Origin: a virus | DNA length: 51,775 bases | IMG/VR virus record: IMGVR_UViG_3300029286_000055 | Span: 1 to 51,775 of that record | Direction: 5' to 3' (one strand) | Part shown: piece after piece, positions 1 through 10,400 of the stretch | Numbering within the stretch: the first letter of the stretch is position 1 | Layout: each line of letters opens with the position of its first letter | The notes under the pieces: generated by a model | Told to the model about the DNA's origin: nothing | The model's database searches: none | What the model saw: only the letters and a program-made list of their open reading frames with translations | Translations under genes and position numbers: made by a program

Positions 1-26
1 AAGATACTGTAAATTAATTTTTTCAT
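1..26 (-). CDS. Start of a gene cut by the left edge of the window
   Basis: An ATG at 26..24 on the minus strand, preceded by GGGAGT, begins MKKLIYSI and runs off the window. The lysine pair followed by hydrophobic residues looks like the start of a signal peptide. It lies just downstream of the LamG fibre gene in the late direction. It may be the 5' end of the gene that is open at the other end of the window (51276-51775), but a direct abutment of the two ends is out of frame. Confidence 0.45.
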
Positions 27-35
27 AAATACTCC

Positions 36-2939
36 CTAATCTAAACGATACATGACTTGGAAAGGAACCGTCGAATAAGTGACTGTGCCATTTGTTCCAT
101 ACTGACTACCTACAAACCCTATTGTGCTTGTTGAATCTCCCCTAGCATGGCCATTGATACTATAATCAGAGTTTCTACCGTATAGACCGCCGCCACTTCC
201 TAGATGTGCCTGTGTTAATGAATTTACTGGCTTACTCATAGAGAAACTAAACTGGTAGCCCGTTCCTGTTGGGTTGATTTTCATAGTTAGCCCGCCGCTC
301 ATATACATAATTTTATTTTTTCTATGAAAAACAACATCACTAAGACTTAGGGTGTCTACATGAGTCGTAGAGCTAAACGAAGCCGAATAAGATGAACCAA
401 CATAGTCGATTGATTCAATAACCCAATCGGTCGAATTTGTCGGAGTGTCAACCAAGGCTCTACATTCTATATATCCAAGATAAAGTACCGCAATTTCATT
501 TGCGCCTGAACTTTGCACCGTTATAACATTAGTTGACCTGTTTACTATCTTAAATCTTTCACCCGCCCTGATACCTGTCGTAGGAAGCTTTACAGTAATC
601 GCCCCCGCCGGATTAATTACCTGCACTCTCTTATGATCGTCGGTCAATTGGAATGGAGTTGACCCACCTACCTCTGGGTTTGTTCCAACGTATTCAACAG
701 ATGAAATACCGCCGAGCCATTTTTTAAGACCACTAATAAGCTGCTTTGCCGCGCTTATTAACCCACGAGTCGTGCTATCTGCATCACTCACAGTGTTTGC
801 AATCGTCCTGCAAGCAACAGATATTCTAACAGGAGTAGTAGAGCTTGGCGGCGTTGTTAGTCCGTCCAAGTTTCCTTGGAGATATTTTTGACTGTCGGAA
901 GTTACCCAAACAATGTCACCTGAGATATCGAGAGGGTAAACTTTACCGCTCGAATCTTTTTGCGTCGAAACAATGGCGCGAGGCTCTTCAGGTAAGTACG
1001 TTGGAAAACTTGTTGTAGTCGGTGTTAGTTGTCCCGAAGCATTAAAAATATATTCCGCTTCAAATGAAGCTGCTTGCACTGCATTGTTAAGACCAGTGTT
1101 GAAGAGTTTAATATCAACTTTGTCTGTTGCTCCAAGTTGCGATAAATCTGCAAACATCGAGTTTGGATCAGATTGATCGATAACAACTTTACTTAGGTCT
1201 GAAATTGGATCAAGCCCCAGCGGGAGGTAGTTGAACTCCCATTTTTGCCTTGAAGCTAAAACGTTTTTGTTGTGGTCAATTCTTGTTGAGGCGAGTTTCA
1301 ATATATCGTTATCAGTAAGCAATGCGCCTTTAACAAAGAAAAGATCCTCGATAAGTCCGTCAACATAGTTCGATCCCGATTGATCCCGACCTACGTTTAA
1401 CGTAGCTCCCGATATTCCCGAAGCCTTTACAACAGACAGCTCGCCAACTCTAACACCGTCGATAAATGCGTAGAGCATGTCGAGAGTAGCATTATAAATA
1501 ACCGCGAAGTGATGCCAAGTGTTGTCGGTAAAACTTGGGTTAGCTATTGTCAAAGCCGCCGGTGTTGTTCCCCCATCGGTAGTATCGTCAAACTGAATAG
1601 TTCCGCTTGTATTGATTAAAATAGCTGGCCCATAACTTCCGCTTCGCAGGCATAACATTTTCTTTATTGCCGCTGGGGTATAGTCTGCCATCTTTGCCCA
1701 GAACCCATAGGCATAGTCATCAGTGGAAGCAAGCGAAGCATAGAAAGCATCAGAGCTTGAAAAATAATGCGCCGAGGCACTTGAAAGATTTGCCGCAGTA
1801 TTCGCTTCGCCTAAAATATTTGTTCCTGTGTAAGGTATCGAGTTTGGATTTGCAAGGTTTCTGCTACCATATTCATCGTTCGAATCTTCTCTAAGATTGT
1901 AGAAAGAAAGTTTCGCAGTATCTAAGTGTGCTGCCCTGAAAGATTTAGTCGATAAAACGTGACCTTGCTTTATCTGTCCCGATGTTCCTACGGATGAAAC
2001 GAGTTTGGAAAAATCACCATAGATAAGTGGTGCCTGTGTGACTGGAAGGTTATCATGCCTTCGATATGCGAGCGTTCTAAACGCTGCACCTGTACCGCTC
2101 CAAACGGTGCCAGTTGTTGCGGAAAGAATGATACCGACAGGTAAGTATCTTGCAAGTAAGTTTCCTTCAGGTTTTGTGGTCATTAGAACAAAGTTTGCAA
2201 GCTCAACTTTATAAAGTTTTCTTCCTGTCAAGGCTTCTGTTTGCTCGGCCCCTAAAGAGTCAAGGTCAATATAAAGGTAATATGCTGTTGCATCGGCTGG
2301 ATTGCTTCCAAGGATTGTATCGAGGTTTAATGTAAGATCGGCCCCATAAGTTGTATTGAATGTCGCAAGTTCGCGGCCATCATCAAGAATAATGAACCCA
2401 CCCTTCATAGAGAGGTTTGGATCTGTTATTGATTGGAGTTTAAAAGAGCTGTCCCCAGAGGCCCCAGGTTTCCAAGTGTCGGTAGCGGAATCATAGACCA
2501 GGGCTTGCCCGTCTTCTTTTCCCGCTGTGTTCACGTCGGTAAGTTCGTTAATCTCGATTGGATCATGAACAACTACGAGGCCGAGGTCCACTTGCGCCGC
2601 CGAGTTATTGGTGATTGTCATTTGTTTTAACGTGTCACCAACTTTAGCGATCAATGCGATCTCTGATCTCTTCGGGGTTGTACTCTCTGTTAAAAAAGTA
2701 AGCTCTCCCGTTGATTCGTTCCATGAGTAAAGATCATAACGAAGATTGTTTAGTTCTGTGTTGAAATTATGGTCACAATCAACCGAGGCCGCTGCATCGA
2801 GATTTTGAATATAGAAAAATCTGTCTGCCATGTTGTTACCAAGCTTTACATAAATCGCTTCGATAGACGTATGAAGAGCCGAGCCCCCAGGGGTTCCTAA
2901 CGCTGGGTGATCTAATTCTATTCTTGATACAATGGTCAT
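36..2939 (-). CDS. Tail fibre or receptor-binding protein with LamG-like domain
   Basis: This is a 967-residue protein of the late block, almost certainly on the virion surface. Residues about 130-165 hold INELTDVNTAGKEDG followed by QALVYDSATDTWKPG, a segment common in phage tail fibres. Residues about 400-550 resemble a concanavalin/LamG-3 domain: YAYGFWAKM, then NTWHHFAVIYN, MLYAFIDGVRVGE and a terminal DGLIEDLFFVKGAL. Such domains usually bind glycans. A beta-rich region at about residues 750-850 and a C-terminal domain follow. It is the last complete gene of the left late block, three bases after the 146-residue gene. A fibre role is well supported; the receptor is not predictable. Confidence 0.8.
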   Translation of the reverse strand: MTIVSRIELDHPALGTPGGSALHTSIEAIYVKLGNNMADRFFYIQNLDAAASVDCDHNFNTELNNLRYDLYSWNESTGELTFLTESTTPKRSEIALIAKVGDTLKQMTITNNSAAQVDLGLVVVHDPIEINELTDVNTAGKEDGQALVYDSATDTWKPGASGDSSFKLQSITDPNLSMKGGFIILDDGRELATFNTTYGADLTLNLDTILGSNPADATAYYLYIDLDSLGAEQTEALTGRKLYKVELANFVLMTTKPEGNLLARYLPVGIILSATTGTVWSGTGAAFRTLAYRRHDNLPVTQAPLIYGDFSKLVSSVGTSGQIKQGHVLSTKSFRAAHLDTAKLSFYNLREDSNDEYGSRNLANPNSIPYTGTNILGEANTAANLSSASAHYFSSSDAFYASLASTDDYAYGFWAKMADYTPAAIKKMLCLRSGSYGPAILINTSGTIQFDDTTDGGTTPAALTIANPSFTDNTWHHFAVIYNATLDMLYAFIDGVRVGELSVVKASGISGATLNVGRDQSGSNYVDGLIEDLFFVKGALLTDNDILKLASTRIDHNKNVLASRQKWEFNYLPLGLDPISDLSKVVIDQSDPNSMFADLSQLGATDKVDIKLFNTGLNNAVQAASFEAEYIFNASGQLTPTTTSFPTYLPEEPRAIVSTQKDSSGKVYPLDISGDIVWVTSDSQKYLQGNLDGLTTPPSSTTPVRISVACRTIANTVSDADSTTRGLISAAKQLISGLKKWLGGISSVEYVGTNPEVGGSTPFQLTDDHKRVQVINPAGAITVKLPTTGIRAGERFKIVNRSTNVITVQSSGANEIAVLYLGYIECRALVDTPTNSTDWVIESIDYVGSSYSASFSSTTHVDTLSLSDVVFHRKNKIMYMSGGLTMKINPTGTGYQFSFSMSKPVNSLTQAHLGSGGGLYGRNSDYSINGHARGDSTSTIGFVGSQYGTNGTVTYSTVPFQVMYRLD

Positions 2940-2941
2940 GG

Positions 2942-3382
2942 TTAAACTCCTAATTTATGCTCGTGTAGGTCGAATTTTTTCTCATTGGCTGTTAAAGGGG
3001 CTCTTTCGATTCTCCCGTCAACATAAACAGTAATCTTCTCATCTCTTGTTAGAATTGCCATGCCCCCGAAATGTCCTTTAGGGGTCACGGTTCCATGATG
3101 CCCAATAGCTCTTGGAATCTTCGCGTAAGCAACCACCTGGCATGTGGCGTAATCTTGCCCTGGGCATTCTAAAAGGGTCACTTGTTCGCTTGTGTAAATG
3201 TTTTCCCCCTCGATTGCGGCCCTAATCAGCCCATCTTTTTTAACGCTCCAAGCCGAATCTTGAGGAAGAGGGCTGGCATTATTCCAAACACCCACCCTTG
3301 CTTTTTTATCTGCGAAGTCAAAACGCCATCTAAGCCTGTAGTAAGTCTTCGGGATAGCGTTGCTTATTGAAGCTTCTGTCAT
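2942..3382 (-). CDS. Virion-associated protein of unknown function next to the fibre gene
   Basis: This 146-residue protein is not recognised. It has no membrane segment or signal peptide and looks beta-rich, with KITVYVDGRIERAPL near the C terminus and two cysteines in LECPGQDYATC. It sits between a 223-residue tail protein and the fibre, three bases before the fibre start, so translational coupling is likely. Context suggests a tail-tip or fibre-attachment role; this is inference only. Confidence 0.6.
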   Translation of the reverse strand: MTEASISNAIPKTYYRLRWRFDFADKKARVGVWNNASPLPQDSAWSVKKDGLIRAAIEGENIYTSEQVTLLECPGQDYATCQVVAYAKIPRAIGHHGTVTPKGHFGGMAILTRDEKITVYVDGRIERAPLTANEKKFDLHEHKLGV

Positions 3383-3393
3383 GGTAAGGCTCT

Positions 3394-4065
3394 TTATGCT
3401 GTGTAAGAATACTTAACTACCCAATCTGATTGGATAATTCCCCCGTCACTAGCCGCAGTTTCGAGGTACAGTCTTAGCTTTTGCAGGGCAGTATCACCTA
3501 AAACCGTGTCCCCAGCTTTCCCAATCTTCCCTGTTACGGGGGTTGTTGCATCAACGGGCGTTCCTGAATTGTTGTAGAGGCATGAATCAACATGAAGAGC
3601 AAAGGCAGTGGCGAGGCTTATTCCCTCTTGACCACTTCCGTAGTCTTTCCCATATATTTTCACCTGGGCTCTTGTTCCATTGAAAGCATTTGCCCCAAGG
3701 GTTCCCCCAATATCGGCGTCTTGTTCCACACGAAGACCGCCCGAAAGTCCATCGGCGTTGTTCGCGCTGTTTCCAGAGGCCGCGCCCTTTGATTTCATGG
3801 TTGCATAGTCGATAGCTGCGGTTTGTGCGCCTCCATATGTTTGCGAAAACTCTGCAATGAATGTTCCAACGTCCACGATTGGATCAATAGTGGCGTTGTG
3901 TTTGATATATAAATTTTGCCATCCGGTGTTAGAAGCCTTTAAAATTATTGGGCAATATTCTCCGTTCACAACTGAACCAAGATCAACGCCGCTTCCCCCA
4001 CCCGCCAATGCGTCTGCTACTCCCGAACCACCCAAAGTTTTAGATACTGTTAAATTAACGCTCAT
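3394..4065 (-). CDS. Tail-tip or baseplate structural protein
   Basis: This 223-residue glycine- and alanine-rich protein lies between the hub-like protein and the fibre genes. The sequence shows ASNTGWQNLYIKHN near residue 45 and a C-terminal beta segment ending SDWVVKYSYTA. The N terminus (MSVNLTVSKTLGGSG) and composition resemble small siphovirus tail-tip proteins. No enzyme motif is visible. The structural assignment rests on position and composition. Confidence 0.6.
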   Translation of the reverse strand: MSVNLTVSKTLGGSGVADALAGGGSGVDLGSVVNGEYCPIILKASNTGWQNLYIKHNATIDPIVDVGTFIAEFSQTYGGAQTAAIDYATMKSKGAASGNSANNADGLSGGLRVEQDADIGGTLGANAFNGTRAQVKIYGKDYGSGQEGISLATAFALHVDSCLYNNSGTPVDATTPVTGKIGKAGDTVLGDTALQKLRLYLETAASDGGIIQSDWVVKYSYTA

Positions 4066-4083
4066 TCTAATGACTCCTTAAAA

Positions 4084-5790
4084 TTATGTTTCTTCGTCAA
4101 TAGTGGCACTATAACCGCCCACCGTTCCTGAGTACCCTGGCTCGTATCCTGAAAATGGGCACATTTGCATTGACCAAACTTTCATTGGTACATTAAGCCC
4201 TTTGGGATCATATCCAATTTTTCTAATCATCATTGGTACATCTTCGTACTTTATTGAACCAAGATCAATATTGACTTTTATGAATTGGCCTAAATCTAGT
4301 TTAGCAGCCCTCGAAGTAAGAGTCATCTCTATTAGCTCAGAACTTGAAGAAGCAAGCTTTATCATCTCTTTTAGATTTAAGATAACATCGGCCTCAACAT
4401 AAAAGTTTGGAAAGATTGCGCTTTTAGATATTTCTTTTCCCATTTGCGTTACAGCAAGGGCATTTTTGTAAAACGAAGTCTGCCTAGAATTGGCGTTTAG
4501 CCTTGGGTCAAAGTTGTAATCGGCCCTTGCCCTATTCCATATGTTTTGATCGTCCAAAGAAGGGGTAAGTGTTCCCGCAGCTATGTCCCAATTTTTCGCT
4601 GTGAAGCTTGGGGATGCAACAAACTCATCAAAGTGAATAGCAAAGAGCTTAAGCTTTAGACTTCTATCAATAAACATCTCAAGCCTTGCCTGTTCTAAAA
4701 GGGAAAGAACATATTGCACAAGGTCTTGTTGCTCTTGAATCCAAACCCTGCTTTTAAACGTCGAAATCGCGCTCTCTGCGGGCGAGGCTTTATCTCGATA
4801 CGTTGTCCAGTTCGATGCGAAATCACCGCCCGCAACCCCGCCATAAGTCTCTAAAATGTCTTTTGCTTGGGATACTATATTGTCGTCGTAAGACCCCAGG
4901 GTTTTACCTTTTACTTGGACAAAGAAGGTATCGCCTTTTTCATATCTAAACGGGGTCCCATCAATAAGAGTTGTCCCACCTGACCCATCTTGCTTTATAG
5001 AAAAGGCTCTGTTTCCTGGTATTATGTTAATGTCAGCAACATCGAACAAATAAAACGTATCCCCTCGGTAAACATAAACCTTTGCAGTATCAAAAAAGAA
5101 ATTGTCATTATCAGAAATTACCATTTCCATAGCAAGAGTACCGTCGATAACATTTGGATGCGCCCCGTTTATCGAGAAAGCAGGAACCGAGGCCCCTCTT
5201 GCATCAACGTTTACTGTCCAATCTCCATAGATTATTGGTATCACAATCCCTATATTTTCTTCTTCCACGTAGGGGAAAGTGGTGCGAGTAAACACGGCGT
5301 TAGGAAATTTTTTATTGAGAGAGTCAAATTTATCTCTTGCTATAAGTGTCATCCCTTCCCTGTTTCTCTGAGCCCCACCGATATCAGTTATCTGACCTTT
5401 GAAAAGAGTTTTATAGGTACTCGAAACATCTCTAAGGCCCATTTTTATCTCGATTGATTTGCCGATCCATCCAAGATAGTTCGCACCGCCCTGTAAGATA
5501 TTGTTAAATCTTCCCGCGACGTTCGAAATAAAAAGTTGAAGGGTTGAAAACTCTAGCGTTGGGCTAAGCCAATCGCCGAGGGTTCTTTCGATAACGGGGA
5601 ATTGTGTTAGGGCTTGATAAAAAGTTGATCCAACATATTTGTTGCGGTCAGAAATACGAAGCGTAGAAACGGGGCCCTCAACATCAGCTATCATCTCAAG
5701 CTTAGAGTCAAGGTTATCATGACAATCATCCAAAAAGTTTTGGTCAAGCGTTGTCGCTGTTAAATATGGCCTTCTGTCGCTAGTTCCCAC
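4084..5790 (-). CDS. Tail hub / tail-tip protein
   Basis: This is a 568-residue protein translated from a GTG codon at 5790 with GAGG about eight bases upstream; the start overlaps the preceding 53-residue gene. The first third contains IGKSIEIKMGLRDVSSTYKTL, then FKGQITDIGGAQRNREGMTL and IARDKFDSL, which resembles the curve-and-hub domains of phage tail-tip proteins. The C terminus holds LDLGQFIKVNIDLGSIKYEDV, typical of beta-barrel hub domains. Located after tape measure and distal-tail genes, it probably closes the tube and anchors the fibres. The exact family is uncertain. Confidence 0.65.
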   Translation of the reverse strand: MGTSDRRPYLTATTLDQNFLDDCHDNLDSKLEMIADVEGPVSTLRISDRNKYVGSTFYQALTQFPVIERTLGDWLSPTLEFSTLQLFISNVAGRFNNILQGGANYLGWIGKSIEIKMGLRDVSSTYKTLFKGQITDIGGAQRNREGMTLIARDKFDSLNKKFPNAVFTRTTFPYVEEENIGIVIPIIYGDWTVNVDARGASVPAFSINGAHPNVIDGTLAMEMVISDNDNFFFDTAKVYVYRGDTFYLFDVADINIIPGNRAFSIKQDGSGGTTLIDGTPFRYEKGDTFFVQVKGKTLGSYDDNIVSQAKDILETYGGVAGGDFASNWTTYRDKASPAESAISTFKSRVWIQEQQDLVQYVLSLLEQARLEMFIDRSLKLKLFAIHFDEFVASPSFTAKNWDIAAGTLTPSLDDQNIWNRARADYNFDPRLNANSRQTSFYKNALAVTQMGKEISKSAIFPNFYVEADVILNLKEMIKLASSSSELIEMTLTSRAAKLDLGQFIKVNIDLGSIKYEDVPMMIRKIGYDPKGLNVPMKVWSMQMCPFSGYEPGYSGTVGGYSATIDEET

Positions 5791-5941
5791 TTGCTGCCCT
5801 CGCCGCTAAATTCTTTGTTATCTCTTCGAACTTCTCAGAAAGTTTTAGAAGCAAAATTATTTGCTCTTTTGTAAATGGCTGCCTTAAAAGATTCATCATT
5901 GCGTGATGAAAGTCAGCTAGGGCTTGGTCTGTTTTACTCAT
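5780..5941 (-). CDS. Small 53-residue protein between two tail genes
   Basis: This short reading frame begins MSKTDQALADFHHAMMNLLR and ends LAARAASGN. Its ATG overlaps the stop of the upstream distal-tail gene as ATGA, and its last bases overlap the GTG start of the hub gene, so it fills the gap exactly. It is helical and charged with no membrane segment. The tight coupling on both sides argues that it is real. Function is unknown; a small tail-assembly factor is possible. Confidence 0.6.
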   Translation of the reverse strand: MSKTDQALADFHHAMMNLLRQPFTKEQIILLLKLSEKFEEITKNLAARAASGN

Positions 5942-7467
5942 GCGCTTTCATCCCATTCTAAGTCAAAGTCCATATAACTTAGCCTCTCTTCGAGGTCGTT
6001 AAAGGTGATTTCTGGAAGGGCTGTGAGTTTTGCAAACACTGCGAACCTAGAAGGATATTCGGGCGTCGGTATAACAAGGCACTTAAGACTTGTTCGAGCA
6101 TAACTCATCATGTCTCTAAGCATCCCATAATTACCCATGAAGTAATTTAGCTGACCAAACTTAAGTCTCAAAAACTTTTTGAGGGCCCTATCGTTACTAT
6201 CGGTTGTAAATCCTTCGGTCTGCAATTGATCTTTAAAATGTCTCTGGCCCCATACAATAGGATTCGTAAACGACTCAGCTACGCTGAACATATTCGCCGC
6301 GCCAAATATTATTGTACCAATCGTGAGATACCCAGCGGGGTTGGTAATGTCTTGGATGACAAAACGCCAATATCTATTTTGGCCCGCTACGTTAGGAAGA
6401 CTTGGGGCGATCCAATACATGTTTTCTGTTTCTACCGTCATGTCAAAGGTAATATCGGGGGGCGTTGCGAAATTATCTTTCGACCCTTGAACTTGTACCG
6501 TAGCTGACCTTGTGAAGTTGTGATTTAGGATTGCAATAGTGTCAACCGGAACCCCCTGGGGTAAACCTGTGTCACAAGTTAGATTAACAAGGGTTGCGGT
6601 TGTGCTTTTGTACACTTGTTCGACAATATCTGTGTTGAGGTTATCGGTGCCAAAATCCCCCGAAGCTGCGATCGGGTCCGATACCCAATTGCCTGATGTA
6701 ACGCCCCGCGATGGGAAGTCACAAAGAACTCGGAGTTGCGTAGCATTATAAATAACCATTGTCATCTGTAGGCCGTATGATTCTCGTTTCATCATTGTGG
6801 CCTGAATGCCGTAAGCCCTATCGTCGTTAATGATCATTCGAGCTTGTATGCCTGTACTTGGGCTAGATCCAATAAATTGGTTCGCCTGAAGTCCAAAATC
6901 ATCTTGTACCCTTAAAGATTGAAGGGCTTGGATACCGACAAAGGCTTTCATGCAATCAATAAAGTAGGGCCCCTCAAGATATGGCCCATATAGATAAACT
7001 TCGTCGCACATAGCGTGTCTAAGAGTGTCGAAAGTGGCTTGGATACCTAGCGAGGGGCTATCCCCCACGCTCATCTCGGCTTGAATACCTACGGGAAAGT
7101 CTCTATCAACTATATTCATTTCAGCTTGGATGCCGAAAACACTCTCAGCATAAAGCATCATCTCAGCTTGAAGGCCGTAAGCTGTTTCCTCTGCTATAGA
7201 CATATTGGCTTGTATGCCTATTGGCTCTTCCACGGAAGCAAGCTGCAAATTTGCTTGAATGCCTATCGCATTCTCGGCGTCAATAATCATCTCACCTTGA
7301 AGCCCTATCGCATCCTCATCAGCAATAACCATTTCAGCTTGAAGGCCGAAAGTCTCTTGCTTCTGAATGATCATGTTTGCCTGTATGCCCGCCTCGAGAG
7401 ATATTTCACCCGATAGGTACGGGTCATCTAAATAATCTCGCTCTTGATATCCTCTTTCTGTTACCAT
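5938..7467 (-). CDS. Distal-tail-like protein with fourteen GIQAxM-type repeats
   Basis: This is a 509-residue protein placed directly after the tape measure gene, the usual place of the distal tail protein. Residues about 27-245 contain fourteen copies of G-[IL]-Q, mostly GIQAEM, GLQAEM or GIQANM, spaced 14 residues apart with occasional spacings of 15 or 12 and one longer insert that holds two cysteines. The rest is a non-repetitive domain with a galactose-binding or jelly-roll appearance (VDTIAILNHNF, ATVQVQGSKDNF, RYWRFVIQD) and a C-terminal part rich in aromatic residues. The start codon shares bases with the tape measure stop (TAATG). The repeat probably forms a regular beta structure; its function is unknown. 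Confidence 0.7.
   Translation of the reverse strand: MVTERGYQERDYLDDPYLSGEISLEAGIQANMIIQKQETFGLQAEMVIADEDAIGLQGEMIIDAENAIGIQANLQLASVEEPIGIQANMSIAEETAYGLQAEMMLYAESVFGIQAEMNIVDRDFPVGIQAEMSVGDSPSLGIQATFDTLRHAMCDEVYLYGPYLEGPYFIDCMKAFVGIQALQSLRVQDDFGLQANQFIGSSPSTGIQARMIINDDRAYGIQATMMKRESYGLQMTMVIYNATQLRVLCDFPSRGVTSGNWVSDPIAASGDFGTDNLNTDIVEQVYKSTTATLVNLTCDTGLPQGVPVDTIAILNHNFTRSATVQVQGSKDNFATPPDITFDMTVETENMYWIAPSLPNVAGQNRYWRFVIQDITNPAGYLTIGTIIFGAANMFSVAESFTNPIVWGQRHFKDQLQTEGFTTDSNDRALKKFLRLKFGQLNYFMGNYGMLRDMMSYARTSLKCLVIPTPEYPSRFAVFAKLTALPEITFNDLEERLSYMDFDLEWDESA
6733..7389 (-). repeat. 14-residue tandem repeat region inside the distal-tail-like gene
   Basis: Fourteen G-[IL]-Q repeat starts occur within about 220 codons. 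The common period is 14 residues (42 bases). The order begins GIQANM, GLQAEM, GLQGEM, GIQANL, GIQANM and ends GIQARM, GIQATM, GLQMTM. One insert of about 37 residues after copy 9 contains a PYLEG segment echoing PYLSG before copy 1, as if the array had been duplicated as a block. Confidence 0.85.
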
Positions 7468-10400
7468 TATGCTCTTACTCCCTTAAGACTAAGTACAAAG
7501 CGGCCATCTTGAGACTTACGCTTAAGCTCACGCTCTAAGGCTGGCAATACTTCTCTTCTCATCGAATCCGCATCTAAGTTTGTTTTCGCATTGATTGTTA
7601 TGTTTTCAATGTTGATGTTCCCACCGCTAAACGAAGGCGATTCGCCGTTGTTAATTCTCGTCAAGAGCCCCATATTTCTTCTGGTATCATCTCGATTCAC
7701 AACAAACTCGCCTTTATGGCCCACCATTGGAACACCTTCTCCGATTATTCCCCCGTCTGCGAATTTGTTGGCTTCAAACATTTTTAAAACAGATACCATT
7801 GCTTGCTCTCTAACCTGTTTCCATAGTTCTTCTGGGTTAAGATATCTAAGAATTTTAGACCCCTCTTCCCATGTCTTAGACCAGGCATTTCTTGCGCCTT
7901 CCTCTAAATTATTCCATGCGTCCTGTGCCATAGCTCCATTTCTGCTTATGGCTATCATAACCTGTTCACCTACAACCTCTGATATTGGCCCAAGAATCTC
8001 TTGCACCCCACCAAATAAACTGTCGAATCCACCTGTAATACCTCCCCACACATCCCCTAAAGTCCCCTCGGCAAACTTGGGTATCTCTCCATTTAGAATT
8101 TTTGCCACTAATTTAGCTACTCTTGGATTAGACATTAAACTTCTTGGTATTATCGCCTCACCTGGGGATACATATGCCAAAATCCTATCATTGGCCTCTG
8201 AGTCGCCAGGAACCATAGCTTTCCCCGCTACCAATCCCCCCTGAGCAAAACTAACCATTGGGACATCTATACCAAGAATAGTTTCCACTGCTCCTTGGCC
8301 GGACCACCCATCGGGGAGTTTAAAAATCTTTTCTAGCAGATTCGCTGGATTTAAATCGTTAAACAAATCAGTAAAAAATGTGCTTAGCCCGCTAAGCCCA
8401 CTTAATAATCCCTGCCATATATCATCTCCAATATCTGTAAAAAAGCTTGGTATTTTCTCTAGGGCTGCTTTAAACCCCTCCCAAATTCCTTTACCAAGTC
8501 CCGCAATAGTTCCTGCAAAATCTCCTAACAGATTAGCGGCTTTTTCCCAAATTTTTGATAGGCCCGAAGTAAGAGGGGTGACAATATTATCCATAACCCA
8601 CTTCCACGCCGCAGAAATCCCTGTAGTAAGTGGGGTAATAATGTTATCCATAACCCACTGCCACACTGATCTAAGCGCATTTAATATTGGGTCTATTATA
8701 TTGGTTCTTATCCACTGCCAAGCTTCCTTTAGTTTGTCCCAGAGCCCTTGGATTTTTACCGCTGCGATATTTACCGATGATATGATTGCTTCTCTTAACC
8801 TATCGGCTGTATCAATCGCCCTTCCTTCCATCGCAAGTTCTGTTACTTGGAAAACTTGGCTTGCTGATTTGGCAATGTTCTCTAAAAAGTCTGTTGCTTC
8901 CTCTGCGATCTTTTCGGGCATGTCTGTCAGACTAGATGGAAGTGAAATACCGCCGCCGAATAGATAAGATGCGAAATCTTTAACCACGTTAGCTAGACCC
9001 TCTGCTACCCCTTGGACAAATGCCATAGCAATTTTAGGCATGGCTTTGATAAGCTCGCCCGCGATCTTAAAGATCCCACCTTTTCTTATAAGCTCGTCCA
9101 CTAAGACAATAGCAATTTGTCCCGTCGCTGTTAGAAGCCCACGAACAAGGGCCAAAACAATCTCATCAGCATTGCGGGCAATTTCCGCAAAGGTCTGCGG
9201 CAAAGTGGCTACTACTTTTTGGACCAAAACCGGTAAGGCTTGGAAGAATTTGTCTATTACTTTCGGGGCGTTAGAGAGCAAGGCCGCCGTAATTTCCGGT
9301 ATCCGTTCGATCAAAGAAGAAAAAATAAACGGGGCCCGTTCAATGATCTTTCCCAGGGCTGAAAGCAGTACCCTACTCAGCTCTGGAAGTTTCGAGGCAA
9401 TCGAATCAATTATACTTGGGAGTTTTGCGAGCAATCGATCTATGGCCGATGGAAGACTTGAAAGCATCTTACCAATGATTGAATCTAGTTTCGAAAAAGC
9501 TTTTACAAGCTCGTTTGGAAGGTCTGCCAAAAACTCTGCCATATCGACAAACTGGCTAATAACTCTTGGATCAAAAAACATCGCAGCCGTTTCGAAGAAA
9601 GTTAAAACGACTGTCCATAAATCATTTAGTGATATTTTTGATATCCATTCTACCGCTTTAGCCCACAACATTTTTGCAAAATCACCGGCCAAAGAAAACA
9701 AAGATTCCCCCATTTGAGAAATAGAGATACTTGAAACAGCATCGATAACACTCCCACTTTTATCATACATGTCCGAAATAGCTTGCATCCCTTCAGTAAC
9801 ACCTATAGTTAACTCTTCCCCAGATGGTATTTCCCCAAATATTTCACCAAGAGAAATTGATCCAAATCCCAGGGCTCCTTTTTTTAGATCTGCTTGTGCG
9901 TCAATTGCTGCTATATAGTTGTCCAGTATTTCCTTTGTCGCGTCGTCTAATCTTCCAAGCCCTAACAGTTGCTCTCTTAAAACAACTGCCCCCTCTTTTG
10001 CTTTTTCTTTTTCTAAATCAATAAACGTTCGTTCTGTTACATTTTGCTTTTGTAGTTCAAGATTAATGTCTCTTGTTTTTTCTTTGTAGCGTTTTAATTC
10101 CTCGTTGAAATCGCCTAACGATTCTTTAAGCTTTTTAAGGGTTTCCGCTTGAATTGCTGCTTTTTCAGCTTTTTGTAACTCGTTTCGGTATTCCTCAATT
10201 AATTTCTTTTGGCTCTTAGTTAGATTACCTAACAAAGATAATCCACGCACATGGGCCTCAAACATCGAGGTACGTTTTTTAAATTCCCCTTGAATAGCTT
10301 CAATTGATTCCCCCGCATTTTTTAGCTCTTCGATTCTTAATGTTTGTAGCTCGTCAGATATTTCCTTAAATCTTCCAAGTTTTATTCTCTCCATATCAAT

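Noticed and set aside
4990-5457. 155-codon plus-strand frame opposite the hub gene
   Set aside because: It lies within a strongly supported minus-strand gene, has no ribosome site and no recognisable protein features.
8580-8740. 57-base direct repeats in DNA as a possible mobile or iteron element
   Set aside because: They are the DNA of the 19-residue helical repeats of the tape measure protein and need no other explanation.
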